From Anaerococcus prevotii DSM 20548 (GTDB lineage: Bacteria > Bacillota > Clostridia > Tissierellales > Peptoniphilaceae), in the NCBI RefSeq assembly GCF_000024105.1, contig NC_013171.1, positions 926,501 through 990,500 of the forward strand: 64,000 bases of DNA, written 5' to 3'. Under the pieces are notes generated by a model that was given only the letters and a program-made list of their open reading frames with translations, had not been told where the DNA came from and did not search any database. A program made the position numbers and the translations under genes. Below are positions 53,256 to 63,467 of the stretch, piece after piece (positions within the stretch are counted from its first letter, which is position 1; every line of letters begins with the position of its first letter).

Positions 53256-55436
53256 ATGGCAACTGATTTTAATAAAGAATATGAATTATTTGAGGATGAT
53301 ATAAAGAAAAATAATCCGAATGCTGATGTAAATCTAATCAAAAAAGCCTACGATTTTGGTGAATTTCACCACAGAGGTCAAAAGAGAAATTCTGGTGAAG
53401 ATTATTTTATTCATCCAATAGCTGTTGCTAGGAAGTTATCTGATATGAAGCTTGATGATGAGACAATTTGTGCTGGACTAATGCATGATGTCTTAGAGGA
53501 TACTCCAGTAACAAGGGAAGAAATGGCTGAAGAATTTGGCGAAGAGATAACCTTTCTCGTTGATGGTGTAACAAAACTAAAGAATTTGAATTATACCTCA
53601 CGAGAAGAAAAACAAGCCGATAATATCAGAAAAATGGTCATGGCCATGTCAAATGATGTTAGAGTTGTGCTGATAAAACTATCAGATAGGCTCCACAACA
53701 TGAGGACACTTGAGTATATGACTAGAAAAAAACAAATTCAAATAGCCGATGAGACTTTAGAAATATATGTCCCACTTGCCCATAGACTAGGAATATACTC
53801 GCTTAAGTGGGAGCTTGAGGATTTATGTTTTAGATACCAAGAACCTGAAAAATACTATGAACTCGCTGAGATGGTAAATGTTAAAAGACGAGAGAGAGAA
53901 GCCTATATTAATGAAATAATTAATACCTTGACTAACTCTCTTAAAGGAACTAGCATAAATTTCGAGATTTCTGGTAGACCTAAATCTTTATATTCTATAA
54001 ACAAGAAGATGGAAAGAAATGGTATAGCCTTTGATGAGATCTACGACTTGACTGCCATTAGGGTAATTGTAGATACAATTGCAGAATGTTATGCCGTTTT
54101 AGGTAAGGTCCACTCCCTATGGAGGCCAATTCCAAATAGGATTAAAGATTACGTTGGCCAGCCTAAACCAAACGGTTATAGATCACTTCATACAACAGTT
54201 TTTGGCGAAGATTCTAAGCCATTTGAAGTTCAAATCAGAACAAGACAGATGCACAAGGAATGTGAGTATGGAGTTGCTGCCCACTGGAGATATAAGGAAA
54301 ATAACAACACCAAATCTGACTTTGATGATGCCATGAGTTTTCTAAGAAGAATTGTTGAATGGCAACAAGAAGGTGGGAAAGACGTAAATAACAAAGAATT
54401 TATGGATACATTGAAAAATGATTTCTTCTCAAGAGAAATTTACGTCTATTCACCAAGAGGTGAGGTATATTCTCTACCTATGGATGCTTGTTCTATAGAC
54501 TTTGCTTATAAAATCCATACAGAAGTTGGAAATAGTTGTGTGGGAGCTAAGGTTAATGGAAGGATGGTTCCTCTAACACATAAGCTTAAAACTGGGGATT
54601 TAGTAGAAATTATAACTAGCAAAAATTCCCATGGTCCATCTAGAGACTGGCTTAACATTGTAAAAAGTAACCAAGCTAAAAACAAGATAAAGCAATTCTT
54701 CAAGAGAAATGACAAAGAAGAAAATATAGAAATTGGTAAAAATTCTGTAATCAAGGAAATCAAAAAATATAGGCAAGGCTACAAATCTCTTTTAAGAGAA
54801 GAATGGCTTGAGAAAATTGCAAGTGATTTGGGCTATCCTGGAGAAGATGAAATGTATGCATCCGTTGGTTATGGAAAGACAAATGTAGAACAAATCACAC
54901 AAAAACTTATCAAATTTGAAGTTGATGAGAAAAAGGAAGAAGAAGCTAAAAAGCCAATTGATTATAGCAAGGGAGAAATAAAAAATACTGGATCTGGAGA
55001 AATTAGAGTAAGCGATTTAGACGAAAATGTCGAAGTCAAACTTGCAAAATGTTGTACACCAGTCCCTGGAGATCCAATTATAGGTTTTATAACAAAGGGA
55101 AACGGGATATCTGTTCATGTAAAAACTTGTCCAAATATTATAAACTTGAAATCTCCTGAAAGGCTTATAGATGTCTATTGGCAAAACACAAAGGAAGATA
55201 AATTCCCTGTTAAAATTCAGCTTTTAACTTCAAATTCTCCTTCTATACTCTTTGAGATAACCAAGCTTATGTCAACAGTAAACGTTAATATATTGGCTAT
55301 AAATGCAAGAACTGATAAGGACGAAGGAACAATAGACTTACTGATTGAAGTAAATAATATGGACCAATTATCAGATGTAATTACTAAGTTAAAATCTATT
55401 AAAACTGTGGAGAATGTATATAGGATAAAGAATTAA
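53256..55436 (+). CDS. relA: Bifunctional (p)ppGpp synthetase/hydrolase
   Basis: The 726-aa Rel enzyme sets stringent-response levels. The hydrolase domain has HD at 77-78 (MHDVLEDT) and FIHPIAVA. The synthetase has KPNGYRSLHTTVFG (~303-316) and FEVQIRTRQMH. TGS (~390-450, IYVYSPRGEVYSLP), a CxCC-type zinc region (KLAKCCTPVPGD) and C-terminal ACT domain follow. Both catalytic centres look intact. It overlaps dtd by 1 nt. Confidence 0.96.
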   Translation: MATDFNKEYELFEDDIKKNNPNADVNLIKKAYDFGEFHHRGQKRNSGEDYFIHPIAVARKLSDMKLDDETICAGLMHDVLEDTPVTREEMAEEFGEEITFLVDGVTKLKNLNYTSREEKQADNIRKMVMAMSNDVRVVLIKLSDRLHNMRTLEYMTRKKQIQIADETLEIYVPLAHRLGIYSLKWELEDLCFRYQEPEKYYELAEMVNVKRREREAYINEIINTLTNSLKGTSINFEISGRPKSLYSINKKMERNGIAFDEIYDLTAIRVIVDTIAECYAVLGKVHSLWRPIPNRIKDYVGQPKPNGYRSLHTTVFGEDSKPFEVQIRTRQMHKECEYGVAAHWRYKENNNTKSDFDDAMSFLRRIVEWQQEGGKDVNNKEFMDTLKNDFFSREIYVYSPRGEVYSLPMDACSIDFAYKIHTEVGNSCVGAKVNGRMVPLTHKLKTGDLVEIITSKNSHGPSRDWLNIVKSNQAKNKIKQFFKRNDKEENIEIGKNSVIKEIKKYRQGYKSLLREEWLEKIASDLGYPGEDEMYASVGYGKTNVEQITQKLIKFEVDEKKEEEAKKPIDYSKGEIKNTGSGEIRVSDLDENVEVKLAKCCTPVPGDPIIGFITKGNGISVHVKTCPNIINLKSPERLIDVYWQNTKEDKFPVKIQLLTSNSPSILFEITKLMSTVNVNILAINARTDKDEGTIDLLIEVNNMDQLSDVITKLKSIKTVENVYRIKN

Positions 55437-55885
55437 TGAGAGCAATAATACAAAAAGTAAGTAAAGCAAGTGTTGTAGTAGAAAACGAAAAGGTATCCGA
55501 GATTGGACCAGGATTTATGGTTCTTCTTGGGGTCAAAGATACGGATGATAAAGATGATTTAGCTTATATAAAAAAGAAAATTTCAAATTTAAGAATATTT
55601 GAGGACGATGATGAAAAAATGAACCTATCACTCAAGGATGTAGGAGGAGAAATCCTCATGGTTTCTCAGTTTACACTTTATGGTGATGCGAGAAAAGGTA
55701 ACAGACCATCATTTACTCAGTCAGCTAAAGCAGATAAGGCTAAAGAATATTATGAAATACTAATAGACGAGCTCAAGGAAGAAGGTTTTAATGTAAAAAC
55801 TGGGATCTTCCAAACTCATATGCAAGTAATCCTAGTAAATGATGGCCCTGTAACAATAATTTTAGATAGCGAAAGGATACTTTAG
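55436..55885 (+). CDS. dtd: D-aminoacyl-tRNA deacylase
   Basis: The 149-aa enzyme removes D-amino acids from tRNA. The signatures SQFTLYGD (~77-84) and NDGPVTIILD (~137-146) are intact. The relA-dtd pairing is usual in Firmicutes. Its stop overlaps the next gene start by 1 nt. Confidence 0.97.
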   Translation: MRAIIQKVSKASVVVENEKVSEIGPGFMVLLGVKDTDDKDDLAYIKKKISNLRIFEDDDEKMNLSLKDVGGEILMVSQFTLYGDARKGNRPSFTQSAKADKAKEYYEILIDELKEEGFNVKTGIFQTHMQVILVNDGPVTIILDSERIL

Positions 55886-56487
55886 TGCAGGTTAAAAGAT
55901 TTATTGAAGGACCAGTAATGACCAATATGTATGTAGTAAGCGATGAGAATAAAGAAGGTTTTATCGTTGATTGTGCCTATCCTAGTAGGGCTGTGGAGGA
56001 ATATATAAGTAAAAATAATATTAAAATTAAATTCATCATACAAACCCACACCCATTTTGATCACGTCTTAGGTCTAGAGCATTTTAAAAATCTTTACAAG
56101 GTTAAGGCATATGCTTCGGAAGATTCATTAAGCATTGCCAACGATAAAGACTACAATCTAGCGTATTCATATGATGTCAAGGTCGATATCGATGAATATT
56201 TAACAGATGGCGAAGTCTTTAGCGAGTATAATATAATAGCTATAAAGACTCCAGGTCATACGATTGATTCGATGTCTTTTAAAATCGAAGATATGATATT
56301 TTCTGGAGATACTTTATTTAAGCTATCAATAGGAAGGACCGACTTTCCGGGTGGAAGTTATCCTCAAATAATTGATTCAATAAAAAATAAATTAGGTGGA
56401 TTTGATAAGGATACAATAGTCTATCCAGGTCATGGAGATGAAACTTATATAGGCTATGAACTTAATAACAATCCATTTTTAGCATAG
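55885..56487 (+). CDS. Metallo-beta-lactamase-fold hydrolase (glyoxalase II-like)
   Basis: The 200-aa protein has HTHFDH with the metal-binding HxHxDH at 55-60, a second-site H (TPGHTIDS), SGDTLF (Asp) and YPGHGD. It is a YcbL/GloB-like thioester hydrolase of unknown substrate. GTG 55885 is the start in TAGTG overlap with dtd. hemZ and hisS, common between this gene and aspS in other Clostridia, are missing. Confidence 0.88.
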   Translation: MQVKRFIEGPVMTNMYVVSDENKEGFIVDCAYPSRAVEEYISKNNIKIKFIIQTHTHFDHVLGLEHFKNLYKVKAYASEDSLSIANDKDYNLAYSYDVKVDIDEYLTDGEVFSEYNIIAIKTPGHTIDSMSFKIEDMIFSGDTLFKLSIGRTDFPGGSYPQIIDSIKNKLGGFDKDTIVYPGHGDETYIGYELNNNPFLA

Positions 56488-56495
56488 GAGGTAGT

Positions 56496-58244
56496 ATGGA
56501 ATTTAAAAGAACAAATATGTGTGGTGACCTAAGAATCGAAAATGTTGGAGATTCTGTAGTTTTGATGGGCTGGGTTGCAAAGAAAAGGAACTTAGGATCC
56601 CTAGTTTTTATTGACCTAAGAGATAAAACAGGGATCACTCAAATTGTAGTAAGAGAAGACGATAAGGACAATTATGAAAAGGCGAGATCTATAACTCAAG
56701 AATACGTCATAGAAGTTAAAGGAAGGGTAAACGAAAGAGAATCTAAAAATCCTGATATAGCTACAGGCGATATCGAGATAATAGCAGATAAAATAAATAT
56801 TTTAGATAAGGCTAAGACACCTCCTATATATATAAAAGACGATGATGATGTTAGTGAAAATTTAAGATTAAAATACAGATACTTAGATTTGAGAAAACCA
56901 TCTGTTCAAAGAAATTTAAAGTTAAGAAGTGATATAGTTAGGACAATGAGGGAGTATATGTATAATAACGACTTTACTGAAGTAGAAACTCCATTCCTAA
57001 CTAAGCCAACCCCAGAAGGAGCAAGGGACTATCTTGTACCTTCAAGAATAAATGAAGGAAAGTTCTACGCTCTTCCTCAATCGCCACAACTTCTAAAGCA
57101 GATCCTAATGATTGGTTCTTTGGATAGATATTTCCAAGTTGTTAAATGCTTTAGGGACGAAGACTTAAGAGCTAACAGACAACCTGAGTTTACTCAACTT
57201 GACCTTGAGATGAGTTTTTCTGATCAAGATGACGTTATAGCGATGAACGAAGGCCTATTGAAGGAATTGTTTGACAAATACACTGACTATGACCTAAAAC
57301 TTCCTATTGATAGGATGGATTATTCAGAAGCTATTACATCTTACGGATCTGATAAACCAGACTTAAGATACGGCTATAAGATTACAGATGTAAGCAGTGT
57401 GTTTGAAAACAGCGATTTTAAGGTTTTTGCTGATAATACAAGTGATGGCAGATCTGTAAGAGCAATTAACTTCAAGAATATTGCAGATAATTATTCAAGA
57501 AAACAATTAGATAAATTAACAGATTTTGTTAAAGATTACGGCTTAAAGGGCTTATCCTATATCAAATACTCAGAAGATATCCAATCATCAATAAAGAAAT
57601 TCTTAACAGATGATGTAATTGCTGGGCTAAAAGATAAGCTTGAAATGGAAGATGGAGATTTAATTTTAATTGGAGCAGACAAGAACAAGACTGTTCTTGA
57701 AGCTATGGGAGCTCTTAGAAGAAAAGTAGCAAAAGATAATGATCTAATTGAAAAAGAATACGCTCTTTGCTGGGTTGTGAACTTCCCAATGTTCGAATAT
57801 AGCGAAGAAGAAGATAGATACGTTTCCCAACACCATCCATTCACCATGCCAAATGAAGAGGATATAGACTTGCTATTAACTGAACCAGAAAAAGTAAGAA
57901 CACAAGCTTACGACATAGTTATAAATGGAGATGAGATGGGAGGAGGATCTGTAAGAATTAACAATTCTGACCTCCAAGAAAAAGTATTTGAGGCGCTTAA
58001 GTTAAGTGATGAAGATATAAAGAACAAATTTGGATTCTTCATCGAAGCTCTTCAATATGGAACACCTCCACATGCAGGGCTTGCTTATGGTCTTGATAGG
58101 CTAGTAATGCTTTTCGCAAAAACAGATAACATAAAGGATATAATTGCTTTCCCTAAGACACAATCTGCTACATGTCCATTGACAGAGGCACCAAGCCTTG
58201 TTGATGAGAAAGCTTTAGAAGAACTCAATATAAAATTAAGGTAG
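56496..58244 (+). CDS. aspS: Aspartyl-tRNA synthetase
   Basis: The 582-aa class II synthetase has an OB anticodon domain (~1-105, VVLMGWVAKKRNLGSLVFIDLRD), motif 2 RCFRDEDLRANRQPEFTQLD (as KCFRDEDLR...) and motif 3 AYGLDRLVML near the end, plus the bacterial GAD insertion (~290-400). It charges tRNA-Asp; whether it also charges tRNA-Asn cannot be told here. AGGAGGTAG precedes ATG. Confidence 0.96.
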   Translation: MEFKRTNMCGDLRIENVGDSVVLMGWVAKKRNLGSLVFIDLRDKTGITQIVVREDDKDNYEKARSITQEYVIEVKGRVNERESKNPDIATGDIEIIADKINILDKAKTPPIYIKDDDDVSENLRLKYRYLDLRKPSVQRNLKLRSDIVRTMREYMYNNDFTEVETPFLTKPTPEGARDYLVPSRINEGKFYALPQSPQLLKQILMIGSLDRYFQVVKCFRDEDLRANRQPEFTQLDLEMSFSDQDDVIAMNEGLLKELFDKYTDYDLKLPIDRMDYSEAITSYGSDKPDLRYGYKITDVSSVFENSDFKVFADNTSDGRSVRAINFKNIADNYSRKQLDKLTDFVKDYGLKGLSYIKYSEDIQSSIKKFLTDDVIAGLKDKLEMEDGDLILIGADKNKTVLEAMGALRRKVAKDNDLIEKEYALCWVVNFPMFEYSEEEDRYVSQHHPFTMPNEEDIDLLLTEPEKVRTQAYDIVINGDEMGGGSVRINNSDLQEKVFEALKLSDEDIKNKFGFFIEALQYGTPPHAGLAYGLDRLVMLFAKTDNIKDIIAFPKTQSATCPLTEAPSLVDEKALEELNIKLR

Positions 58245-58249
58245 GTTTT

Positions 58250-58666
58250 ATGGATACAGTTAGAAAAGAAGGAATAGTGATCGATAATAACAAAGGCAAT
58301 CTAAAAGTACAGATTTTTAGAAATGGGGCCTGTGGAGCATGTGCTGCCAAAGGCTCTTGTGCTGAGAAGAAAACTACAGAAATTGAACTTTTCTCATATG
58401 AAGATTTAAAAAGAGGCGATCATGTAATTATTGAAGGATCTTCAAGTGAAGTAAGCAAATTAACAGCTACTGTCTATATTGTCCCAGTAGTTATGATGTT
58501 GGTGGGAGCTCTTATTCCTAATATATTTCTAAAAAACACATCTATGGATATTAACCTATTGACTTTAATATCAGTAGCAATATTTTTCGCTATATCAATT
58601 ATTTTTATGAAGAAACTAGATAAAAATGTAAAGAATAGAAATATGATGAGAGTGAGAAAGGCATAA
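58250..58666 (+). CDS. RseC/SoxR-reducing-type membrane protein
   Basis: The 138-aa protein has cysteines C28, C31 and C37 in [15 protein letters not shown] and two membrane helices (~73-92 and ~101-120), the form of RseC/MucC proteins linked to RNF electron transport or SoxR reduction. No RNF genes are in view. The stop overlaps glyA by 1 nt. Confidence 0.82.
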   Translation: MDTVRKEGIVIDNNKGNLKVQIFRNGACGACAAKGSCAEKKTTEIELFSYEDLKRGDHVIIEGSSSEVSKLTATVYIVPVVMMLVGALIPNIFLKNTSMDINLLTLISVAIFFAISIIFMKKLDKNVKNRNMMRVRKA

Positions 58667-59907
58667 TGAATTATTCAGAAATAGAAAAGTTCGATTCAGA
58701 AGTTTATCATGCCTTGACAAAAGAGCTTGAAAGACAAGAAAGAAATATTGAACTCATAGCATCTGAAAATTATGTGTCAAAAGCAATATTAGAAGCTGAT
58801 GGGAGTATCCTAACAAATAAGTACGCTGAAGGACTTCCGGGAAGAAGATATTACGGTGGATGTGAGAACATTGATATCATAGAGCAATTAGCTATAGATA
58901 GGGCTAAGGCCCTATTTGGAGCTGATCATGTTAATGTCCAAGCTCACTCAGGTTCAGATGCAAATTCTGCGGCTTATTTTGCCCTCTTAGAAGATGGGGA
59001 TAAGGTACTTTCCATGAACTTAAATGAAGGTGGCCACCTATCACATGGTTCTAAGGTCAACCATTCGGGAAAAAGATATAACTTCTATCACTATGGTGTT
59101 GATCTAGATACTGGATGTATAGACTACGAGCAAGTTTTAGAGCTTGCCAGAGATATTAAGCCAAAACTTATAGTTTGTGGGGCAAGCGCTTATCCTAGAG
59201 AAATAGATTTTAAGAAGTTTAAAGAAATAGCTGACGAAGTCGGTGCCCTTCTTATGGCAGATATTGCTCATATTGCAGGCCTTGTCGTTTGTGGTGAGCA
59301 CATGAGTCCTGTTGATTACTGTGATGTAGTTACAACTACCACCCACAAAACACTAAGGGGGCCTAGGTCAGGTATTATTCTTTGCAAGGAAAAATGGGCC
59401 AAAAAAATAGACAAGGCAGTATTTCCTGGTCTTCAAGGAGGGCCATTAGAACATATTATAGCAGCAAAGGCTATTGGATTTAAGCAAAATCTAGATGCGA
59501 GTTGGCTAACTTATGCCAGACAGATAAAGGCGAATGCTAAACAAATGGAAATATCCTTTAAGAATAATAACTTTGACTTAGTTTCTGGAGGAACCGATAA
59601 CCATCTATTACTCATAGATTTAAGAAATATTGGAATAACTGGAAAAGAAGCTCAAAACTTACTTGATGAAGTCTATATTACAACTAACAAAAATACTATT
59701 CCTGGCGAAGAACTATCCCCAAATATAACAAGTGGATTAAGGATAGGAACTGCTGCAGTTACTACGAGGGGAATGAAGGAAAGTGAAATGGAAACTATAG
59801 TTAACTTGATTAAGAAGACTTTGAAGAAAGAAGATACTGTGGAAAATATTAGAAAGGAAGTTGTAAATCTTACTAATAGATTCCCGATATATGGAGAAAA
59901 AATATGA
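58666..59907 (+). CDS. glyA: Serine hydroxymethyltransferase
   Basis: The 413-aa PLP enzyme converts serine and tetrahydrofolate to glycine and methylene-THF. The PLP lysine K228 lies in [22 protein letters not shown] (~31-38), [13 protein letters not shown] (~53-65) and HSGSDAN (~94-100) are present. It overlaps der by 4 nt (ATGA). Confidence 0.97.
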   Translation: MNYSEIEKFDSEVYHALTKELERQERNIELIASENYVSKAILEADGSILTNKYAEGLPGRRYYGGCENIDIIEQLAIDRAKALFGADHVNVQAHSGSDANSAAYFALLEDGDKVLSMNLNEGGHLSHGSKVNHSGKRYNFYHYGVDLDTGCIDYEQVLELARDIKPKLIVCGASAYPREIDFKKFKEIADEVGALLMADIAHIAGLVVCGEHMSPVDYCDVVTTTTHKTLRGPRSGIILCKEKWAKKIDKAVFPGLQGGPLEHIIAAKAIGFKQNLDASWLTYARQIKANAKQMEISFKNNNFDLVSGGTDNHLLLIDLRNIGITGKEAQNLLDEVYITTNKNTIPGEELSPNITSGLRIGTAAVTTRGMKESEMETIVNLIKKTLKKEDTVENIRKEVVNLTNRFPIYGEKI

Positions 59908-61223
59908 AAATGCCGATAGTAACTCTTGTGGGAAGGACGAACGTAGGAAAGAGTACCTTGTTCAACAGACTTGTAGGCAAGAGAAAATCAATAACTGAAG
60001 ACATTTCTGGAGTTACAAGGGATAGGATTGTAGATAAGGTTGAGTGGCAAAACAAGGAGTTTTTGCTAGTAGATACCGGAGGTCTTGATATATCTAACAA
60101 AGAAGTAATGAATACTGAGATCAAAGCCCAAGTAGAAAAGGCCCTAATAGAGACAAATCTTATTCTTTTTGTTGTGGATGGCAAGGAGGGAGTCAATCCT
60201 TACGATGTCGACATAGCAAACGAAATTAGAAAGTATAATAAACCAGTTATTATAGTTGCAAATAAGCTAGACTCATTCAAAATTCCTGATGATATATATG
60301 ACTTTTACCAATTTGGTTTTGATGATATGTCAATGATATCTGCTGAGCAAAGCAAGGGCTTGGGAGATTTATTAGATAAGATAGTTTCTTTCATCGACTT
60401 TTCTTCATTTGATCAGATAGAAGATGAAACAAGAATTGCTATTATTGGAAAACCAAATGCAGGAAAATCATCTCTGGTCAATCTCCTATTAAACGAAGAG
60501 AGAATGATAGTTACAGATATTGCAGGTACAACAAGGGATGCCGTAGATAGCTACTGGCAATACAATGACCACAATTATGTTTTGATTGATACAGCAGGAC
60601 TTAGGAGAAAATCCAAAGTTAAGGAAAATGTAGAATACTATGCTAATCAAAGGACCTTTGATGCTGTCGATAGTTCAGAGATATGCTTATTCCTCATTGA
60701 TGCAAATGTTGGAGTTACCGAGCAAGATGCAAAAATTGCAGGATATGCTCACAATCAAAAAAAGGCCATAATAATAGCTGTCAATAAGTGGGATCTAGTA
60801 GATAAAGAAACAAATACAATGAGAAATTTGGAAAAGGATATTAGAGATACACTCTCTTTTGCTCCTTATGCTCCAATAGTCTTTATTTCAGTCCTAGAAA
60901 ATAAAAGAATTGATAGATTATTAGACTTATTTGAAGTTGTATCTAATAATTACCATACAAGAATTAAAACTGGTGTGTTAAATAATATTTTACAAGATGC
61001 TATATTACTTAACCCACCACCACAAGATAAGGGTAAGAGGCTTAAGATATACTATATGTCACAGGTATCTACTGCACCTCCTAAGTTTATGCTTTCAATA
61101 AACGATAGGGACCTTGTTCACTTCTCATATACTAGATACCTAGAAAACCAAATCAGACAAAATTACAGCCTTGTAGGAGTGCCATTCAGTTTTGTTTTCA
61201 AACAAAAAGGTGAACAAAAATGA
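59904..61223 (+). CDS. der: Ribosome-associated GTPase Der (EngA)
   Basis: The 439-aa protein has two tandem GTPase domains: GRTNVGKST (~8-16), DTGG, NKLD; and GKPNAGKSS (~183-191), [15 protein letters not shown], followed by a KH-like domain ([20 protein letters not shown]). It acts in 50S subunit assembly. Positions of the motifs and length are typical. It overlaps plsY by 4 nt. Confidence 0.97.
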   Translation: MKMPIVTLVGRTNVGKSTLFNRLVGKRKSITEDISGVTRDRIVDKVEWQNKEFLLVDTGGLDISNKEVMNTEIKAQVEKALIETNLILFVVDGKEGVNPYDVDIANEIRKYNKPVIIVANKLDSFKIPDDIYDFYQFGFDDMSMISAEQSKGLGDLLDKIVSFIDFSSFDQIEDETRIAIIGKPNAGKSSLVNLLLNEERMIVTDIAGTTRDAVDSYWQYNDHNYVLIDTAGLRRKSKVKENVEYYANQRTFDAVDSSEICLFLIDANVGVTEQDAKIAGYAHNQKKAIIIAVNKWDLVDKETNTMRNLEKDIRDTLSFAPYAPIVFISVLENKRIDRLLDLFEVVSNNYHTRIKTGVLNNILQDAILLNPPPQDKGKRLKIYYMSQVSTAPPKFMLSINDRDLVHFSYTRYLENQIRQNYSLVGVPFSFVFKQKGEQK

Positions 61224-61795
61224 TTGCACTGATTGTTATATTATCTTATATATTAGGATCAATACCTTTTGGTTTTATAATAGGAAAGGTAATTTTTAAG
61301 ACTGATCTAAGAAAGCTCGGATCAGGTAATGTTGGAGCCACTAACGCCTTAAGAAATTTTGGTAGACTTGCTGGCTTTACAACCTTTCTTTTTGATTTTC
61401 TAAAAGGAAGCCTTGCTTGCTATTTAGGAGAAAAATTCGGGGGAGAACTAGGTCAAGCTTTAGCTATGTTTTTCGTAGTTATAGGACATATGTATAGCTT
61501 TATACTCAAGTTTAAGTCTGGAAAGGGAGTTGCTACATCTTTTGGTGCACTTCTTCAGATAGATTATAGATTTGCCCTAGTTCTTTTGACAATATTTATT
61601 GTATTGGTACTTATATTTAGGATTGTTTCTCTATCATCAATAATAACAGCAGTGATTGCAGCAATTCTTGCAGTTTTCACCTACAAGTTAAGCTATATTT
61701 CTCTAGCTATTATTTTGATAGCTAGCATGGTTGTTTACAAACACAAGGATAATATTAGAAGGTTAAAACTCGGAGAAGAGAAGAAAATATTTTAA
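61220..61795 (+). CDS. plsY: Glycerol-3-phosphate acyltransferase PlsY
   Basis: The 191-aa membrane enzyme acylates glycerol-3-phosphate from acyl-phosphate. Motif 1 GSGNVGATNALR (~33-44), motif 2 GHMYSFILKFKSGKGVATSFG (part, ~95-114) and motif 3 near the C-terminus, with five or six membrane helices, fit the family. It is followed by gpsA, which makes its substrate. Confidence 0.95.
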   Translation: MIALIVILSYILGSIPFGFIIGKVIFKTDLRKLGSGNVGATNALRNFGRLAGFTTFLFDFLKGSLACYLGEKFGGELGQALAMFFVVIGHMYSFILKFKSGKGVATSFGALLQIDYRFALVLLTIFIVLVLIFRIVSLSSIITAVIAAILAVFTYKLSYISLAIILIASMVVYKHKDNIRRLKLGEEKKIF

Positions 61796-61803
61796 GGAGT
61801 CTT

Positions 61804-62787
61804 ATGGAAATATCGATAATAGGTTCAGGAAGCTGGGCTACTGCTATTGCAAATCTTCTAAGCGACAATTATGATATTCTCATGTATGCCAGGGATAATA
61901 ATGTAGTTAATGCTATTAATACAAGGCATATCAATTCAAAATATTTTCCAGAAAAAATATTAAATGAAAATGTAAGAGCAACATCGGATATCAAAAACAC
62001 TTTAGAAAACAAGTATATAATTAATGCAATTCCAACTCAAAGTATCAGAAATGTTTACGAAAATCTAGGCCCTTTCTTTGATGAGAGTAAGGTTATAATC
62101 AATTTATCTAAAGGACTTGAGCTTAAAACTCACTTTAGGATATCAGAAATATTGGAAGATGTATTAGGAGATATTAATTACGCTATTGTGAGCGGTCCAT
62201 CCCATGCAGAAGAAGTAATAAAAGAGATGCCAACTACACTTGTTTGTGCATCAAATGATATAAATCTAGCCAAGGATATTCAAGATATTTTTAATAGAGA
62301 TTACTTTAGGGTATATACATCTACAGATGTTATTGGAGTAGAGATAGGAGGAAGTATCAAGAATATACTTGCCTTTGGCATAGGAATGGCCGATGGCTTA
62401 TCTTATGGAGATAACTCTAAGGCTGCTCTTATAACAAGGGGGATTCATGAAATGGAAAGATTTGCCACTAGCTTTGGCGCGAGTGAGAAGACTATAAACG
62501 GTCTTGCTGGAATTGGTGATCTTATTGTTACGGCTACTAGTAATCTTTCTCGAAACAATAGGGCTGGAAGACTTATCGGTGAAGGATATAGCATTGAAGA
62601 GAGCATAGCTAAGGTAAATATGGTCGTAGAAGGTATACCTACTACTCGAGCAGTCTATGAACTTTCTAAAGAAAAAAATATTGAAATGCCTATTACTTAT
62701 GAAATCTATAAGGTTTTATTTGAAGGAAAGTCAGCTCATCAATCTGTTAAGGATTTGATGGGAAGAGACTTAAAAAATGAATATTAA
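61804..62787 (+). CDS. gpsA: NAD(P)-dependent glycerol-3-phosphate dehydrogenase
   Basis: The 327-aa enzyme makes glycerol-3-phosphate for lipid synthesis. The Rossmann motif GSGSWATAIA (7-16), SGPSHAEEV (~136-144), catalytic Lys in GSIKNILAFGIGMADG (~183-198) and the GLAGIGDLIVTATS segment (~237-250) are present. It ends the der-plsY-gpsA run. Confidence 0.96.
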   Translation: MEISIIGSGSWATAIANLLSDNYDILMYARDNNVVNAINTRHINSKYFPEKILNENVRATSDIKNTLENKYIINAIPTQSIRNVYENLGPFFDESKVIINLSKGLELKTHFRISEILEDVLGDINYAIVSGPSHAEEVIKEMPTTLVCASNDINLAKDIQDIFNRDYFRVYTSTDVIGVEIGGSIKNILAFGIGMADGLSYGDNSKAALITRGIHEMERFATSFGASEKTINGLAGIGDLIVTATSNLSRNNRAGRLIGEGYSIEESIAKVNMVVEGIPTTRAVYELSKEKNIEMPITYEIYKVLFEGKSAHQSVKDLMGRDLKNEY

Positions 62788-62789
62788 AT

Positions 62790-62818
62790 TCGAAATATTC
62801 TTCTTATTAAGATATAAT
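62790..62818 (+). promoter_or_regulatory. Possible sepF promoter
   Basis: TCGAAA (62790-62795), 17-nt spacer, TATAAT (62813-62818), then AAAGGAAG before ATG 62854. The -35 is weak. Confidence 0.5.
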
Positions 62819-62853
62819 GTAATAGAGAGATAAAAAATGCAAAGGAAGTAATT

Positions 62854-63438
62854 ATGTTAGATAGGTTTAAAGAATTTATAGGTATTGATGACAAATACGA
62901 TGATTACGATGAGGATCAGTTGTATTACGACGATCTAGAAGAAGAAACAAAAGAAGAGAGTAAAGATAAATCTGAGAAGAATGAAACATATAAATCATAT
63001 TTTTCAGACTCAAGCTATAAGAGCGAAGAAAGTGATGAAAGTTTTAAGCCATCTTTTATAGATAGCTTCAAGGATAATTCTTCATTCAAGAGTTCTAAAT
63101 CATCAAGAAGAGGAGACAATGTAGTAAAAATGAGTGATAAAAATTTTGCTGGATCAAGTTCAATGAGAATTTCGATTCAAGAACCATTAGATTATGAAAC
63201 AGACGCACCAAAAGTTATTGATGATATCCTTAACAAGAAGGTAGTTGTCCTAAACTTAGAGATGGTTGAATCAGATACAAGAAGACAAATCTTTGACTTC
63301 GTAAGTGGTGCTGTATATGCCTTAAGCGGTACGGTTGAAAAAGTTACAAAAGGAATATTTGTTATTAGCCCAAACGGCATACAAATAGATCCGGCTGTTA
63401 CTGATCAAATATCTGAAGGAAATTATAATCAATTATAG
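62854..63438 (+). CDS. sepF: Cell division protein SepF
   Basis: The 194-aa protein anchors FtsZ to the membrane. The N-terminal amphipathic helix (MLDRFKEFIGI), an acidic, serine-rich linker (~15-95) and the conserved C-terminal domain (VVVLNLEMVESDTRRQIFDF, SGAVYALSGTVEKV, GIFVISPNG) are present. The linker is longer than in Bacillus. It is followed by a hairpin and ylmH; ylmG is absent. Confidence 0.93.
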   Translation: MLDRFKEFIGIDDKYDDYDEDQLYYDDLEEETKEESKDKSEKNETYKSYFSDSSYKSEESDESFKPSFIDSFKDNSSFKSSKSSRRGDNVVKMSDKNFAGSSSMRISIQEPLDYETDAPKVIDDILNKKVVVLNLEMVESDTRRQIFDFVSGAVYALSGTVEKVTKGIFVISPNGIQIDPAVTDQISEGNYNQL

Positions 63439-63467
63439 ATCGATCTAATATATCGATCTTTCTTTTT
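63437..63467 (+). terminator. Hairpin between sepF and ylmH
   Basis: Perfect AGATCGAT/ATCGATCT stem (part of the sepF stop codon) with CTAATAT loop and T-rich tail that runs into the ylmH ATG. Confidence 0.65.

Noticed and set aside
53256-55436. Small 60-codon + frame inside relA (from 54154)
   Set aside because: Out-of-frame shadow in the synthetase domain, with no ribosome site.
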